Source: Colius striatus
Taxonomy: Eukaryota > Chordata > Aves > Coliiformes > Coliidae
Assembly (NCBI RefSeq): GCF_028858725.1
Contig: NC_084773.1
Span: 4,330,350 to 4,394,349 of the forward strand
Direction of reading: 5' to 3'
DNA length: 64,000 nucleotides
The notes below the pieces were generated by a model. It ran no database searches and was not told the origin of the DNA. It was given only the letters and a program-made list of their open reading frames with translations. The position numbers and the translations under genes were made by a program. Every line of letters starts with the position of its first letter. Within the stretch, counting starts at the first letter, position 1. This document shows, piece by piece, positions 1-14,859 of this stretch.

Positions 1-27
1 CTTTGCCTAAGAGGGAGAGACTATTAT

Positions 28-136
28 CAACAGGTGGCTGGAGTGGGCCCAGTCACTTTCTATGCATGACTTAGACTGTGCTTAGACCATCCTCAACAGC
101 TTGATGGGCTGGGCCCAGTTACTTTATATGCATGAC
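28..136. repeat. short direct repeat, 2 copies, ~66 bp period
   Basis: Positions 28-70 and 94-136 share most of their bases, including TGGGCCCAGT(C/T)ACTTT and TATGCATGAC. It is a simple tandem duplication in intronic DNA; no function is implied. Confidence 0.6.
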
Positions 137-657
137 ATGTACAGATACTCACTAAACAGAATAACAACATGTATTAGATACCATTACAGGAGTTAAATAG
201 CAGTCTGCAAGGACAAAAGGAAGAATGATGAAGAATATATGCAGGAGTGAGAGGAGGTTTTAAAAATTCCTGAACATGAGAGTGATTCATAGGATCACTG
301 CAAAAACCTCATGCAGGAATGAAACCATAAAGCCTGTGAAAGGCCCAACACTGACAGAGATGACCCATCTCTGCATTCCTTTCCTAAGAGGTAATGCTGC
401 AAGTGTCTTGGCAGTCAGCATTCCTTTGGCCCTCCCAAAATCCAGTCAAACAACTAACATAACTCACATGCTCCACTTGCTAAAATCTAGATTCAGCTAC
501 TCAACCCTTCAGGCAAGTATTTACTGCCCAAAGATAGCTGGAGAGAGGGAGTCATACACAAACAGATTCAGACGTTAGAACTGTACCCCTAACTAGGAGG
601 CATAGTGTAAAGCACCATATATCAAAAATATACAAAAAATATAAAAAAGCAGCAGCA

Positions 658-800
658 TAAGAGAATTGCAGAACAGAGGAAGGGACCTCTGGAGATCACC
701 TAGTCCAGCTTCCCTGCTTAAAGCAGGGCCACCTACAGTAGGTTGCTTCAGACCTTGTCTAGTTGAGTTTTGAATGCCTCTAAAGACAGAAGCTCCATAA
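658..800 (-). mobile_element. CR1 LINE 3' fragment
   Basis: On the minus strand this reads as a worn CR1 3' end. The plus strand shows the complementary GGACCTCTGGAGATCACCTA followed by GTCCAGCTTCC and a degraded continuation. It is non-coding and 5'-truncated, as most avian CR1 copies are. Confidence 0.65.
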
Positions 801-2708
801 CCTAAGGCAAAGAGCAGACAATGTGAGAAGATGTTAAACACTCACATTGTGCTTGTATTTACTTTTGTATGTACTGTGGTTCAGTCTTTAGTTTTTATGG
901 AGTGTTCTGTAGCAATACAAATACACTAGAGGTTGGAGCTAAACAATGCCACAGCTGGATTTGTTCCAAGTGACTCAAATGGGCTCTTAAAATATTTCTG
1001 TGATTACTGAAGGATCTTACAACAAGACTTCATTGTAACCAGTGGGGGAGGGGGGAAACGTTTTAAAACACCCTTACTCCCCAAACACGGCTCTAATTTA
1101 GCCAGCTAAGTGCATGCAGTCTCATTTCTCAGGGATTAGTTTGGATATTTTGGCTTCAGCCCACCTTTACATAGCTTCCTGAATTGGATTCAGAGCAGAG
1201 AACATAGGCTGTATTCAATAAAAACAAAACAAAACACTAATTACCTCTAAAAGAATAAACTTACAGAAATGGTTGCCTTATATTTCACCTATTGTCTCCA
1301 AGTCAAATGTAGGTGAAATTAAGCCACTGAGAAAGCTGCAGGTGGGAGCTAGCAGATGTTATAATCAAACCCTCAAATTGCACCCAAGAGCCACAAGAGC
1401 CTACCACACACAGGCACACTCCTATCAGTGATGCTCCCAATGGCATATCCCAAACACCCAAACATCCATCCCAGCCTGAAACTATTGGCAGGTGAATCTC
1501 TCACCTTCAGCACAAAAAGTGCAATCTTAGCCAGCTTTCCCATGGAATGACCCCTCTCTTTCATGGCTCATCATCGAGGCACCCAGCATGCCCACCTCAG
1601 ATAAACACCACTTGATAAGCACCCAGCCATTAACATGGAAATCTGCTGTAGGATCACCATCAGCCCTCCACCACTGGCAAACTTATCTATCTTGTGAAGA
1701 TAAACTTTCAGCAGATGTTGGCTAGCAAAGGTAGTCCCAAGGGAGCCAGACAGCTCTGCTACCTGGACATGGCTCATCCCAGGGCTGAACAACATTCCTC
1801 CCCACTCTCTGTGCTTTAGATAAAGTAGCCTGGGACAAGGCTTATGGTTTTCTCTTTAAGCCAATTATGCCTGTAGCTGTATGCCTGGCATTGCTCCAAT
1901 ATTAATATAGTGAATACAGGAATTACTATGTAACATTTATAAATAAACTCCCACAAGACAAAACATGGCATGTGTGCCCACCTGAAAGCAACAGTTACCC
2001 ATGGGAATCACTAACATTTTAAGAAAAATTACAGGCTTGTAACAATTAGTAGTTTGAAATGTCAACTGAGCCTCCTAACGTTTGTTATTTTACTCCAAGC
2101 CTTCACTTTTGTAGGCTTTTTTAACTAAACTCCTTCATGAACAGAAAGAGGGGAAACTTCAGAATGGTTATGTAACGTACTCTGCTCTCCAACTGCTGTG
2201 ATTTCACAATCAGCAATAGTAACAAAACCAAACCAAAGCCCTGTGGGCTTACAGAGGAACATTTGAGCAAAGACAAGTCAGGAGGCTGGAGTTGGCTGAG
2301 ATCTATCGAATCCAACAACTGCAGTTTCTCCTTCCTGTGTGGAGTGGGGAGCTCAGACAGGCCGACCTCTCTCCCACCCAGCTGTCCAGCCTGTCTGCTT
2401 TAGATTACCCCCAGCCTCACAGTCCATAGCACCCTTTGAGAAAAAAAACACTACAGAAAAGATTTGTCACCTTTCCCATGCTTTGTTCCCTTTAATCTTC
2501 TCAACACAAAGACATTTTAAGACCAAACTGAATTAACAAAAAGATGCATATTATATTAGGAGATTGAATTCAGCAACTGTAATAAGAAGGGATCCGATCA
2601 TCTCATTTTCACTCTTGTTACTCCTCCCCTCATCTTAACTGGCAGCTGTTCAGATCTACATAAGAGAATGATTTACACATTCTTTCATTATATATAAAAA
2701 AGTGAATT

Positions 2709-2772
2709 ATAGAATGGTAGGGTTGGAAGGGACCTCGAGAGATCATCTAGTCCAACCCCCCTGCAGATGCAG
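2709..2772 (-). mobile_element. CR1 LINE 3' tail
   Basis: The plus strand carries TATAGAATGGTAGGGTTGG, then GGGACCTCGAGAGATCATCT and AGTCCAACC, the reverse complement of the standard CR1 3' terminus. Only about 60 bp remain. Confidence 0.8.
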
Positions 2773-5700
2773 CAGATTGAAGGTCTTTTCTTCTTGTGCT
2801 TAGCTATTGTATGCAAAAAAGAAAGACTTGAGCTTTTTCAGTCTTCTCATAATGAGACTGCCAGACATGCATATGTACATACAGAAAGGAATAAAAATAC
2901 AAGTAGCTATCTCCTGTTCTGAGATATTCAGTACACATCTATGCTTTATTAACATCCAATATAAGACAGAAATCTACATTCTGCTATTTGTGTGTCACTG
3001 GGAAACTTGTGTTTACAATTAGCTTTCATGTGCTCAAAGAGACTCCTCAATGCAGTTCACCAAGGTCACATTAAATTAGCCAAGTCCATCCATTCAGTAC
3101 TTAATTGCCTGTACTGTAGTGCAAATGTTAGAGAAAACACAAATCTCATGGACTGTATTTAAGGGAGTTTTAAGAGTTGCTTCAGGGCATTGAGTTTTAC
3201 TTGAAAACCAAGTTTTAGAACTTCAGAATGTATTTCCATTCTCATCAAGGGTAACAAGAAGTAGGAATTCAAAGCCTTAACAGAATTAAAGAAGAAACCG
3301 ATGCTAATTTAAGATTAAATTCCATCACCAAAACATAAAATCTAAAATATCTTTCCTGCAATTTACTTTCTCACGAATTTGATGAAGGAAACATCCTCAA
3401 TAGCCTCATTGACATAGTAAGAAAATTTGTGCTGCTGTAAACTAAGGATGCAAGATGATGGTTTAAAAACTAAGTTTGTCAGTTCAAAAATCAAACGAGC
3501 TATTCCAGTTCCATGAGGTTTTGGGCTGTTTCTGAAAGGAGAGATTTCAACATCCTTCCACTGGTATAAGTTTATTTAAAACAGCTGTGCTCACAGAACA
3601 GCCATTCCCATTTCCTGATTGTAAAACATTCCCAACCAATTTAAAATAAAGGAGGGAGAAAAACAAGACCAAAATCTGGTGCTGCAACTGCAGAACAAAA
3701 TCCAAGTGTTTATGAGGGTGTCTCACTGAAGTTCCACACTGCAGCATGTCTGGTCTCCCACCTAACACCAAGGCACAGCTCCAAGGAAATGCTAACACAT
3801 CATTTTCCTGTTGTGGGGGAGGAAAGGTCATTGCAGCCCTGGTCATTACCTTTCAGAGTCTGTTTGCATTCCCACTAAATCTCCTCGTTTGTAAGTAATT
3901 AGAGCACAACACAGACTACACTTTTCTGCAGTTTTTAGAAAAGCTGCAACAAAAGCTCTTTGACTGCACAAACCTTAACTCCCACTAAACTCAATGCAGA
4001 TACAGAGTTAAGGGCAGGATTTTGAGCATGCATTTGTTTGTCTTAGGGGCTTAGCACTGCAAACATCTGTACAAAGTCAGATGCTCAGTTAACACTTCAG
4101 GAGTTCAAATGCAAAGTCATCTCATGAGTACCACAGGTCTTAAATTATTTGACATTCAAAATGCAACCACTGGAGTCATAGAATTTGTCCTCTTCAGGAG
4201 AGGGGGAGGGAAAACGCAGGGGCAAGTTCAGATACTTTGTAGCCTCTGTGAAAGCACAAAAGGAACAAGTCAACTTAACTCTGAATTCCTCTTGCCTCTA
4301 TCCTCACTCCAAAAAATTGCAAGCGTGATTTTTTGTTAAAGGCACAATTCCTAGTATCTTGACGTTTAAGACTGGCAACACTGCCCACAAACAAGTGGTG
4401 CACAAAGCCAAGATTTCATCTATGAAAAGCTGTATCTGAGGCTAGAGAGGCAGCTTTCTCACATTCATCTCCCTTGAACAGGTTTGCTGCATGAGTGAGG
4501 GCACAGAGCTCAGCACATCCTATGTGAGCTCAGCACATCACAGAAAAGAGGCCTGAATATTTTCATAAGCCCTTCTTGCCTCAATTATTTTTTCTGGCAA
4601 GATTGTTGTAACTCACCTGTGAGACAAAGCCATAGTGGACTGGTCTCTGTTCCACTGGAGTCCCAGAGGATCTCATCGTGAATAATAGATGTTAGAGGGG
4701 TCTTACCAATTTGGAAAAGTAAATGACAATTTTGCCCTATGTCAGCTCTACGTAACCTTTGCAATTGACACGAAGGGACAGTGAGTGTCTTCCTGCTCCC
4801 CTGAAATGAGTATGATCACAAAAATGCCAGGAGGAAAAGGCTACTATATCCTAACAAGCAGCCTGCAAAGAAATCAAAATTATGTTTGCCAAAACCAATG
4901 ACACAAAATCAGAGAGGTTTGGATTTAAAGTAAAATTCTTATTAAAGATGCACAACCATGTCCAGTGTAATCCCTGAAACTGCCATCTCTGGTACCTATC
5001 TTCTCCTTCCCATCAGGAAAGAAAGGCCTCCACAAACCAGACTAAACCTGCCACAGCAAGGGCAATTCCCAATTTAACACAATGTTCTGGTTTTCATGCA
5101 CTTAAAGTTAACTCATTTACACTATTTAAATGCAGATTTCATGTAGCTATACAGTAGCTAAAGATCCCACTTTCACACTAGGCTTACTTGTTATGTACAC
5201 ATAAGACAGATTTTTACATGACAGAATCTCATTCATCTCGAAAACCAACTAGCCATTCAAATTTTAAAACAACCATCCATATTGTTCTGAAAGACTAGAA
5301 AGCTGGCTGGTGGGATTTATTTAAGATCACAAAGCTTATCATTCCATTGTAATTGGGAGAAAAGGAAAACAGCCTATTTTTCTAGAGGACAAGGCCGGGA
5401 CAAAGCCTTCTTAAGGGTACTAACGCTTCACAGAGTGCACAAAGGTTTGCATTTTCTCATAGTTTGTCACACTAAATATGTTGCAGTCTTCGAAATGCAA
5501 ATTAAATTCTACTCTAAAACCCTCTGCCTACCATCACAGCTGTGCAATGTGAAAGAATAGCCCAGTATGGATGACTGACAGGATGAGAACCATTACCAAA
5601 TGTGTAAAATGGACTTTTGCAATGAGAAACATCAGGAGATTGAAGCCACGGAAGTTTAAGGGAAAAAAACCCACAACACATGGAAGAACAGGTATTTGAT

Positions 5701-8700
5701 AAAGGGGAAAATTATACCTCTTCTTACAGGTCAAACCTCACTGTTATTGGCATTACAGTTGTTAAATTATGTATGTGTATATAAAGAGGACAGAAGAAAA
5801 CGTGAGATGGAAATTTATAGATAGATCCCCATTCCCTCACTTCCAGAGAAATTATTTATGTGAAAAATGATTCCCTGATCTTAAGAGCCAAGAATATTTG
5901 ATTTTAATCACTTCTTGGTTAAAAACAAACCTTCACAAAAAGCATCACCATAGAGAGGCCAAGTGAAATTGCTTGCACAGCTGTTGAACACAGTGAACTA
6001 AGATATGAGTCAGACTGAAGCCTTTATTCACATAGATACAAGTCTCAGAGAGCTACTGGATTAAACTGTTCCAGAGAAGAGTTTAAATCAAGACCACTGC
6101 TGAATGATTCCAGCTAAATCAGAGAGGAAATTTTATTTAGAGAAGTATGTTTTGGCAAAATAATCTTTCTTCTTTTGATAGTATGTATCAAAGCTGAGGG
6201 CACACTACATGACACTGCTTTTTTCTACTCATTGCCTCTTGGGGACAGTCACATTCATCCTGCAACAGCTGATTCCCTTTTCAAAGGCTGAATGTCCCCT
6301 CCAAATGACATCAGAGAAAATCACAAAATAATTATACACTGACTGCCTGAAAATCCATTCTCTCTGTTGCCTTCCTAAGGTCATACTGTTGAAAAGTTTC
6401 ATTCACAGCTCCTGGCAGGAAACCCACTGCTGAGCTCTACCACAAGCTAGAGGGCTGGGGGTGGACTACAGACTTGTCACGATATTCAGCCACAATCAAA
6501 TCTTTCCCTGCAAACAGACACAGCCTTGTGTGCAGGAAGTGCAAGAAAACCCCTTCTACTGTAGACTCAGCTGCTCATGCAACAGAACTAACTCCAAACC
6601 AACACAATCTGTTGATCATTTGAAAACAGAATTCTGACCTTGGAAAGCAGCTAAAATCAGATGTAACAAACTGCGGAGGAAGTAAGGAAACCTGTTCGGT
6701 TCTAGCAGGTTAGACAGCAGTTCAAACACCTCTTTTAGTTTGTAGCAATACTGAAGAAATAAGATTATTCATCCATCAGACCAATACACTCCTCTGCCTT
6801 GGCAGAGCTAATCTGCAGGACCAGTTCTGTTCAGCACCAAGACAGGACATGCAGAGAGGGCTCCTGATGAATTCACCACAAAACTGCCTCGCTGCCTACA
6901 GCACAGCACAGTGCTCAGCACCACCACACCTTGGCAGCAATTAAGGGTGAAAGCAAAAGATCTAAGGAGACAAAGGACTGAAGGATACCATGAAGGCCAG
7001 GTCATACAGCAGCCACCAGACACACCACTCATTTCTGCTAGAGCTGTGAAGGTCTTAACAGGGCATGGCCACTCCCTAATCCACATAGCCACAGGACTGC
7101 AGAGAAGCCATATCCATGCCCACACCATTCTTTAACTATGTTTAGGCCAAACATTCCCAATTAGGCCCACGGATCTCAGAGCCAAGCAGGTTTTTTGTGC
7201 TGAAGACTCTCTAGTCACTACACAAGTCCCAGCTTCCAGAGCTTCAGTAGCAAACCCATCTGTTTCGAGGGTGGGACAGGCCACAGCTTTTAGCTGACTC
7301 TTCAAGTCCATCCCATCTACCCCCTCTGAAGAGATGCCAGTCTGTGGGGTGAGCCTGACATATATTAGCAGGATGAAGAGGCAGACACCACTGCCTCGTG
7401 TGTATTACAGCTAGAGTAGGGAAAACAGCTGGGGAGAGAGGAGGGGAAGGAAAGCAGAAGGTGGAAAGAAGAAGAGAGTAGAAGAATGTGAAAACGAGAA
7501 AAAAGTCACAGTTCTGCAGCTATTACACTTAAAACCTCAGATGTTCTCCAACATGGAGGCTCCTGCTTTTGGATGGCAAAGTTTATTTATGTTGCTTCCC
7601 TCTGCTAAGCTTTTGCAGATCATATTTCAAACCCACATTATATTCCTCTGTTGCTGGGTTACTAGATCCGAACAAACAATTCTCTGCAGTCTGCCAAAAA
7701 GCAGTGAAAGAAAGCAAATGAATGCCTAGCGGATGCATCACCCTCTGGAAGTCATCTTACGGCCCCATGCTGCTACAGATTAGTCACAATCTCACATACA
7801 GTAGAGTGAAAGAGGAAATGGTGAATCCATTAACTCCAGGGCAGCACACAGACCTGAGAACTGCTATTCCCCTCCACTTACCCCCTCCTAGGGAAAGCAG
7901 GCAATTTTCCAAATCATTAGAATTTTCTTTCAGATTAGAAGAAAAATGGTCCTCAATCCTAAGGGATCAATTGGGTATTAACATCCCTGCAACTAGCAAG
8001 TTTGTTGCAGCAGCTGTTGAAACAGGGAGCAAGAACTGCGATTTGTGACAAGTCCACAGCAGGTATCAGCATAGCTGAGCCACACCAAAACCCCCACATG
8101 ACAAAACATTGATGACTGCCCTTTGAGACTTTCAGTTTCCAGACAGGACATCTGCATGTCAGGGGCTGTACAAACTTCTGCTCCTGGGATGCAGGAACAC
8201 AGAGCAGTTGCCTGCATAGCAGTGCCCATCAGAAAACTTTCAGGTTCACTCAAGCCCTCAGCAATCCCCCTCTGAAGAAACCTTCCCCTGTAGTACCTGC
8301 AGAGAGGCTGCCGGAGTGCAGCAGTTGGTCTGTTGTTTCTCCTGCCAAGGTCCCCTGCAGCTGACCCTGTCACTGTGCTGCCTCCATCCTACATGCAGAG
8401 CCTTGACTCTCAAGTGTCCTCAGGAGGGATTGTGCACTGAATGATGCCAAATGTGAGTCTCTAATAGGAACAGTTTATTTGGGTGAAGACAAAAAGCATT
8501 GCAAGAGATACTACATCCCAGATAGCCACTAGCCTGACATTAAAGCTGTTGCTACTGCAGTAGGCCCAAGGCTGGGAATTGCCAGCAGCCAGGCAGGATG
8601 GATCCAGGATGCTGCACTGGCTCCAGATGGTGCTGCTCAGGCAGTGGCTGCACCGGTAGGCTCAGCAGAAAGACTCACTTAGAAGGCTCCTCTCACCACA

Positions 8701-11700
8701 TACCAGCTGCTGCTGTGGGCAAGGTGGGACCTGCATGACCACGTACCAAGTCAGGGAACTGATCAAATTTGAAAACAAAAAGAAATTTGCTAATGAAAAA
8801 AGAACTGAGAGGAAAATTTGGCTCAGTTCCACAGGGCAGCTCACTGCATCCCCACCACCAAGCCAGTAAACAGGCAGTGCTGCCACATTTCCGGGGGAAG
8901 GATACATAGTAAATGCACCATTGCTCTCACACTTGTGTGTCATGAAACCTTGGGTTTATTCTAATGTAGAAAATTAGAAACAAATTATCTAATGTTTGCT
9001 GGAGGGTCAGGGACAGCTCTCATTCTGGGCCAAGGCACAGGACAAGCACCACAAAACAAAAACAAAGCAGCATGTTTCACAAAGACTCAGCTCTAAACTG
9101 AGACTGCAGCAAATCAGGGAAAACCACTACTCCAGAAACATGGGGTTTTAGAAATAATTTAGTGCCACCTGAAGGTCCTTACTATTCTCCCAAATACTGA
9201 TGGATGTTCTATTGCATAAAGTACAGTAAATTTTATCAGAAGAAGTCCAAAATGAACATTTCCGTGTGAACTTGACAAATTATCTGAAATCATCACTTTA
9301 AGAATACTATTTCTGATTTTTAAGAAAGGCAGTTCAGGCAACACTGCCAAAGAAAATTAAGTTAGCAGTATGAAGCCTTACAGGTTACTATTTCTAGTAC
9401 AGCAGGAAAAGCTGGAATGTTTAACTTCCCAGACTTTCTTTTTTCCAAAATAAGAACATACCAGATAAGCAGCTTTTCCAAAACACAGCACTAAGTGTCT
9501 GTACCACTGCAGACGTCACGTTAAAATTACAGGTGGCTTTGTCTTCACATAAAGAAAATAGGATTTATCAAAACATAAGAAGCTGACTTTACACAGGAAT
9601 ACTTTGCTTACCCCAACTTTTCAGTCTGACTTTACCCATGAGACAGCACTGCTCTTATTACACTTTGAGTGTGACAGGTGTTGGGGTCCAAGTAGCTGCA
9701 TAAGATGGGTTCAGAAAAGTCTATTTTCCATCAGTATATGTGAAACTGGTATCAGTTCATCATCACCACTCTACTTACTCTAAATTTACATGTGTATAAC
9801 CAGAATTAAATTTTGCCTAAGCTGGCCTAATTAAAAAACCCCCAAACATTTCCTTTGTCTTATGCACTAAATCCTTGGGTTGGAACAGGGATAGACAGTT
9901 CAAAGTCATTTCAAGTGTCATTAAGGTCCTTCCCTTTCAGAAAGAATCAATATAAACAGCTGAATATTTGTTAAGAGGAGGCTGCAGAGATGTACCTGAG
10001 GCCTTTGAACATAATTATTTACCATGATTAAATGGAAAGACCTGGTCAATCCAGCACTGAACTACAAGGAGGATTTAATCCCAGCCTGCCACTGGCTTCT
10101 TAGGTGACTTTAGCCCACCCATTTCTTCCCTCTTTACCCTTCCATTCCTACACACAAAACAAGCACAGCAGTACAGCAGCACAGTTGGTAAAATGCTTTG
10201 GAAGGAGATAAATTGAGTGAGGAAAATCACTGTTCCTTCAGTAACCATCTTATACTGGTGCCTATAAGGCATCCAGCATTGTAGAAGGTACACAGGAAAG
10301 GGAACCATTTCTCCACTTTTGAAGGTGCACAGTAAAACATTAAGCAAGTCTGGATGAGGTATCACATATCCAATTAATTGTTACATATTGAAGTGAATTC
10401 ATCAAAGCAGGACTTCTGTCAGTGATCACAGACACTGCATGTACCTGAGCACTACGTTCAAATAGAGAGCACAAATATTACAGTCTGGATGTATCAGCTC
10501 TGTTGCACAGTACAATTCACTTTAGCTTGATGGGAAATGAAATAGCAAGGTGTTCTTTGAACGTTTCTTTCAAAGACAGCTTCCCAGTGTACCCAGGAAT
10601 CCTCTACAGGGAATTAAGGTCACATCATAAAGTCAATATGCAATCCTTCAAGGCATAAACCAGAGTCAAAGAAATTAAGGGTCATGTACAGACCATTGCT
10701 ACACTTTCCTAGAAGCTTTCTTTCCCCCCTCCCCTCTCCCTTAAAAACCATGTACATCACGTGAACTGTGATGTACTGACACACTCTTTTCAGCTTTAAG
10801 GACAGACACTATCTAATGTCACAAATTTACATTATTATAGCAATAAATAATTCATAACACCCACGTTTTCCAAGGGATTTAAACACAAGTCTACCATCAC
10901 CAATACAATATAACCACGTAATCAGAAAGGAGCTTTGGACAGCAGCCAGTTTCATAACTGAGATAACAGATAGTTATAAGCCTAACTGACAACTCAAAAG
11001 CAGATAACTCCTTTTCCAAGCTAACCTTCCACACCACATTACCCTACAAATCATCAGGAATGCCAGTAACCAAATCCCCAGACAATCACTTTTATGAGCT
11101 GGAGCACACAAAGAGCTGATCCTGGGTGTCTTCCCCCAAGTGCAGAGATCCTGGCTCAGGCAGGTAGGCAACCCTGCAATTTATGCAATTAGCACTATCA
11201 CAGATAAAGGCTCACAGGATGACTTACTAGCTGAACAGAGCCTACAAAAACAGTCCTTTATTACTTAATCTCCTAGAGGGATAAAAACAACAGTAATAAT
11301 TGTATGCATACAATGTGAGATAGTACTTCACTACAAGAAAGCCAGAATCTTATTTCTCTGAACTAGGGAAAACTGTGTTATTTGTCTATAACGTTTAATA
11401 ACAGTTTGAAATCAATTCCCTCTTACAAAAGCAAAGGTGGGATGCAAGATAACGAGTAAGTTTACCTGGAGGAAACAGTTTCTATTTAAGTTTAGTTCTC
11501 TCAAATGAAAGTGATAGAAGAAATGCAGCACAAATTACCATAAAAGACACAAGATGAAGTCAACACATAAGTAGGGAAAAGGACAAACTCAGGAAAGAGT
11601 TGACAATTAATCAAGGAGCCTGACTAAGGAGAGGTTGGTGTGGAACCTCAGAGCAAGGACAGGATAGCTCCTCATTTGCTCCAGGAGGGGCTGAACTGCA

Positions 11701-14321
11701 AATACAGGGTGTACATTGACATCTTTACAAACTGGGGTACAGCTCTGAGGATGCCATTTGCTCTTTACCAAACTACAAAATTCTCACACAGTTGGGGATG
11801 AAGCAAGGTAGGTAGAACCTGGCCAGAAAGCTATGGAAGATGTGATGACTGTGGCAGAAGAGCCAATCCTTGCAACAAACTATTCCCACGCTCAGAGTCT
11901 ATTTACCTGTGGTATGAAAAAGGCCATGATAGGAGGTGCTTCATAACATTAAACAAATCAAAATATATCCAAATCTACAACACCCAGAAGGAAACTTTGC
12001 TGTGGGCCTGCATAGCACTCAGCATAATATGGATTTGTGCTACTGAGGTCTCCAGAGAAGAACAAAACAAGATCTACAGGGACTAGAATTGCCGTGCTTT
12101 AAGAAGCTGTGTGAAGTCACAGTAAAGGAGACACAGAAGGCTCTCCTATTCAAGTCAGACATGCCCCCACCAGTCCCTTGCCTTCCCCAGGAACAACCTC
12201 AGGAAACCCAAGGTGGAGTCCCTTTAGGCTGCAGCTTGACATGTGGCAAGTCTTGTATGCAACACTCTTCTACCTGTGCCTGGGAAAAGCAAGGAGTTGC
12301 ATAAACAGTAAAGATCAGCTCCTCTGAGAACATGCTTCACATATCTACTAGACCAGGTTTGCAAGATCTCATACAGACCAGATTCCTCCACAGCATCAGA
12401 AGAAATCTAGAGGAGCAATTTTTTTTCCCCTGTGGAGGCTAACTAGTCCTGAAGCTGTTCCCAGAATTGTTTGCCTTCCAGGTTTTGACTTAATTACAAC
12501 GGGACATGCACACACAAAGCAAATTCTCCAGAATGTTAAAAGCAAAAAGGAGTGAATCATCATCACTGGTCCTGCCATTTTCATTTTCTAAAAATCTTTT
12601 ACAAGCTTCTGAAGTGTTGCAGCCATAAAAGAATTAAGAGAAGTTATCTTCAAGCCTTTTTTTTTCATCTGAAAGCCAAAACGTGTAATGCCCCAGTGAC
12701 TAAAGTCACTGTATGTGACTGAGCCAACCTGGCTTCCGTTCCCACAGCAAAAAGTTGGTCCCTTCACCTCTACATGCCATGTTTCCCATCCCACCTACCA
12801 ACCTAACGGGTTTACCGGCTTTTCTTTCCCTTTTGCACAACTCTTTCACCATCTTCTTTTCCATATAGCACCTCTGCTACTGTGTGCTGCTGTAACTGTG
12901 CTGGTCTGAAGTAGCTTTAGTTATAGCGGTACATCACTTCAGCTGACATATTTACTTAACCAGTTTATGGACATGTAATTCAAAGTAATTAATCTCCTTT
13001 GCTTATCCTTGTTTAACATAATAAAACCAGAATCTTCTGTCTTGTTTACAAAACCAAGAGATACACAGGATGCAGGAAGTGAGGGCCTTCACAGACTGAG
13101 GTGAATTTCTACCAGTGCATTTACTTTCTCTTTGAAAGACCATATTTTGATGTTACTTCCAACCTGACTCCAACTAACGGAGCTAAACCAAAGAACTGCT
13201 GGATATAGTTGACACTGGTCAAATAAACCCACATACATTCACTTCTTAAGCTGTATCAGGTCTTTTGCCATCAAGTCAAGGCCTAAATCAGTTGAACAGC
13301 AGCACAGGGTTTTCCTCCATGTTAATAGTCACCAAAATAACCAAGGGAGATAGGCAGACAAACGAGTTCCCATGGGACATACTACATAGTAGACTGGCAG
13401 TGGATCAGCTATGCCCCATAAGGAGAGCTAACCATGTGTCTACATATTCTGGCACCTCAGTGCCGCTCCGTGCGTGGGCTCTTCCCAAGGCTTATCCTGA
13501 CTTCTAGACCCGGAGAAGATCTCACACGAGAAAAAATCGTTTTCCAGTCGACCTAAGGAAACTGAACCTCTTCTGACAAACCATATTTCACCGTACAGAT
13601 TAGATATGAAGTTTCTTTTTAAAAATACCGATTGAAGAAAAGGCGAACGTCAGGGAACTGCACCAAAACAAAGCCGCGTGAACTGAGCGTTTCCGCGGTG
13701 GTCCGCATCAATGAAGCCATCAGCACCAGGGCGAGATATCTCCCTCCGTACTACGGCATCCAACAGCTGGTCTCGGGCCCCTCGAAACGCGGCCGCCCGC
13801 CTCTGCCCGCTCGGGCCCCGCCGGGCGGCGTGAGCGCGGCCAGACCGCGGCGCGGGCCCGGGGGCGGCCCCTCCTCGCCGCAGCCCCGAGGCCGGCCTGC
13901 TGCCAGAGCCTGCGGCAAACGGGGACGCGAACAGAACGGAAAGCGCCTCCTCGCTTCCCTCCCGCAGCCCTTGGCACTGGGAACGGGGCAGCGGCAGAAA
14001 GGCTGGTTTGGGTTTTTCCTTCTCGCCAGGGCCGACAGGCAGCGTTCCCCGAGAGCTGTCACTTGGGGAAGGAAGGGCTTACCCGCGCAGCCTGCAGAAA
14101 GGCTGAGGCCTCCAACGTCTGCCGGGGCAGAAGGCGGGGGTCTGACCCTCCGGCCGCCCCACAGCAGCCCCGGGCCTCTCGGCCCACCACCCCCGGGTCC
14201 CACCTGCCCCCAGCCGCCCTTCCCGCCTCGCCCGCAGCCGCCGGGGCTCGGGCTCGGGCCTGGGCCGCCCTGCAGGGCGGGCACCTGCCGCCGGGCCCCC
14301 CGGCGCCGCCCTCGCCCTCAC

Positions 14322-14561
14322 CTCCTTCAGCTGCTCCATCTCGGTGCGGATGGTCTCGTACTCCAGCTCCAGCTCTTCGTACTGCTGCTTCAGCTGCTGC
14401 TTCTCCTCCAGCACGGCCAGCCCATACTCCGCCGCCTGGATCTTCTCCCGGGTGGTCTCGCCCAGCTCCTGGAAGAGCCGCTTGATCTCGCTCCGCAGCC
14501 ACTCGGGCTCCGACTCCATCACCAGCCTGGCGTATTCCTCCTCTTCCATGGCCAGCGACAT
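14322..14561 (-). CDS. BICD2: BICD2-like dynein adaptor, exon 1 (N-terminal 80 residues)
   Basis: The minus strand encodes an 80-residue segment starting [17 protein letters not shown], with [19 protein letters not shown] and [17 protein letters not shown] in the middle, ending at EQLKE. This matches the start of Bicaudal-D homologue 2, the coiled-coil adaptor that links dynein-dynactin to cargo such as Rab6 vesicles and nuclear pores. It is closer to BICD2 than to BICD1, which lacks the [11 protein letters not shown] start. The exon ends in phase 0 at a GTGAGG donor (14321-14316), so later exons lie beyond the left edge. The sequence is heptad-rich and predicted to be helical. The first ATG (14559-14561) aligns with the family start; a second ATG four codons on has a stronger context (GCCATGG). 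The frame stays open past the donor into intron sequence, so the donor, not a stop, defines the end. Confidence 0.9.
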
Positions 14562-14859
14562 GTCGGCGGCGGCGGGGGCGGCAGCCGGCGAAGGCGTGCG
14601 GGCGAGAAAGCGAACGCGCCGCCTCTAGCAGCGCGGCGGGGCGCGGGCGGCCTCGGCAGGGCCGGCCGGGGCTGCCATCAACGCCGGGCGCCCGCTGCGC
14701 TGCGCCGCGGATACCTCACGCCGCCGCCGCCGCCAAACTCGCCCAGAGCGCCGACCGCAGTGAAATCATTCAAAAGGAACGGCCGTCCCGGCGCCGCGCG
14801 GCACCCTGGGGCCGGGAGTTCGTCACTGCCGCCGCCCCGCGCCCAGCGCCGCCCGACGG

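Larger units (their letters stand above)
1..14321 (-). other. BICD2: BICD2-like intron 1 (partial, continues left)
   Basis: Everything left of the BICD2-like exon 1 donor should be the first intron, since the gene reads leftwards. I see no second exon: the next BICD2 coding segment, which would follow the helix ending in EQLKE, is not found on the minus strand. The stretch is AT-rich and carries only short ORFs that resemble nothing. Visible structure is limited to two short CR1 3' ends (about 658-800 and 2709-2772), a 66-bp-period duplication at 28-136, and a short purine-rich tract near 7437-7500. The intron is at least 14.3 kb; a long first intron is usual for this family. Confidence 0.75.
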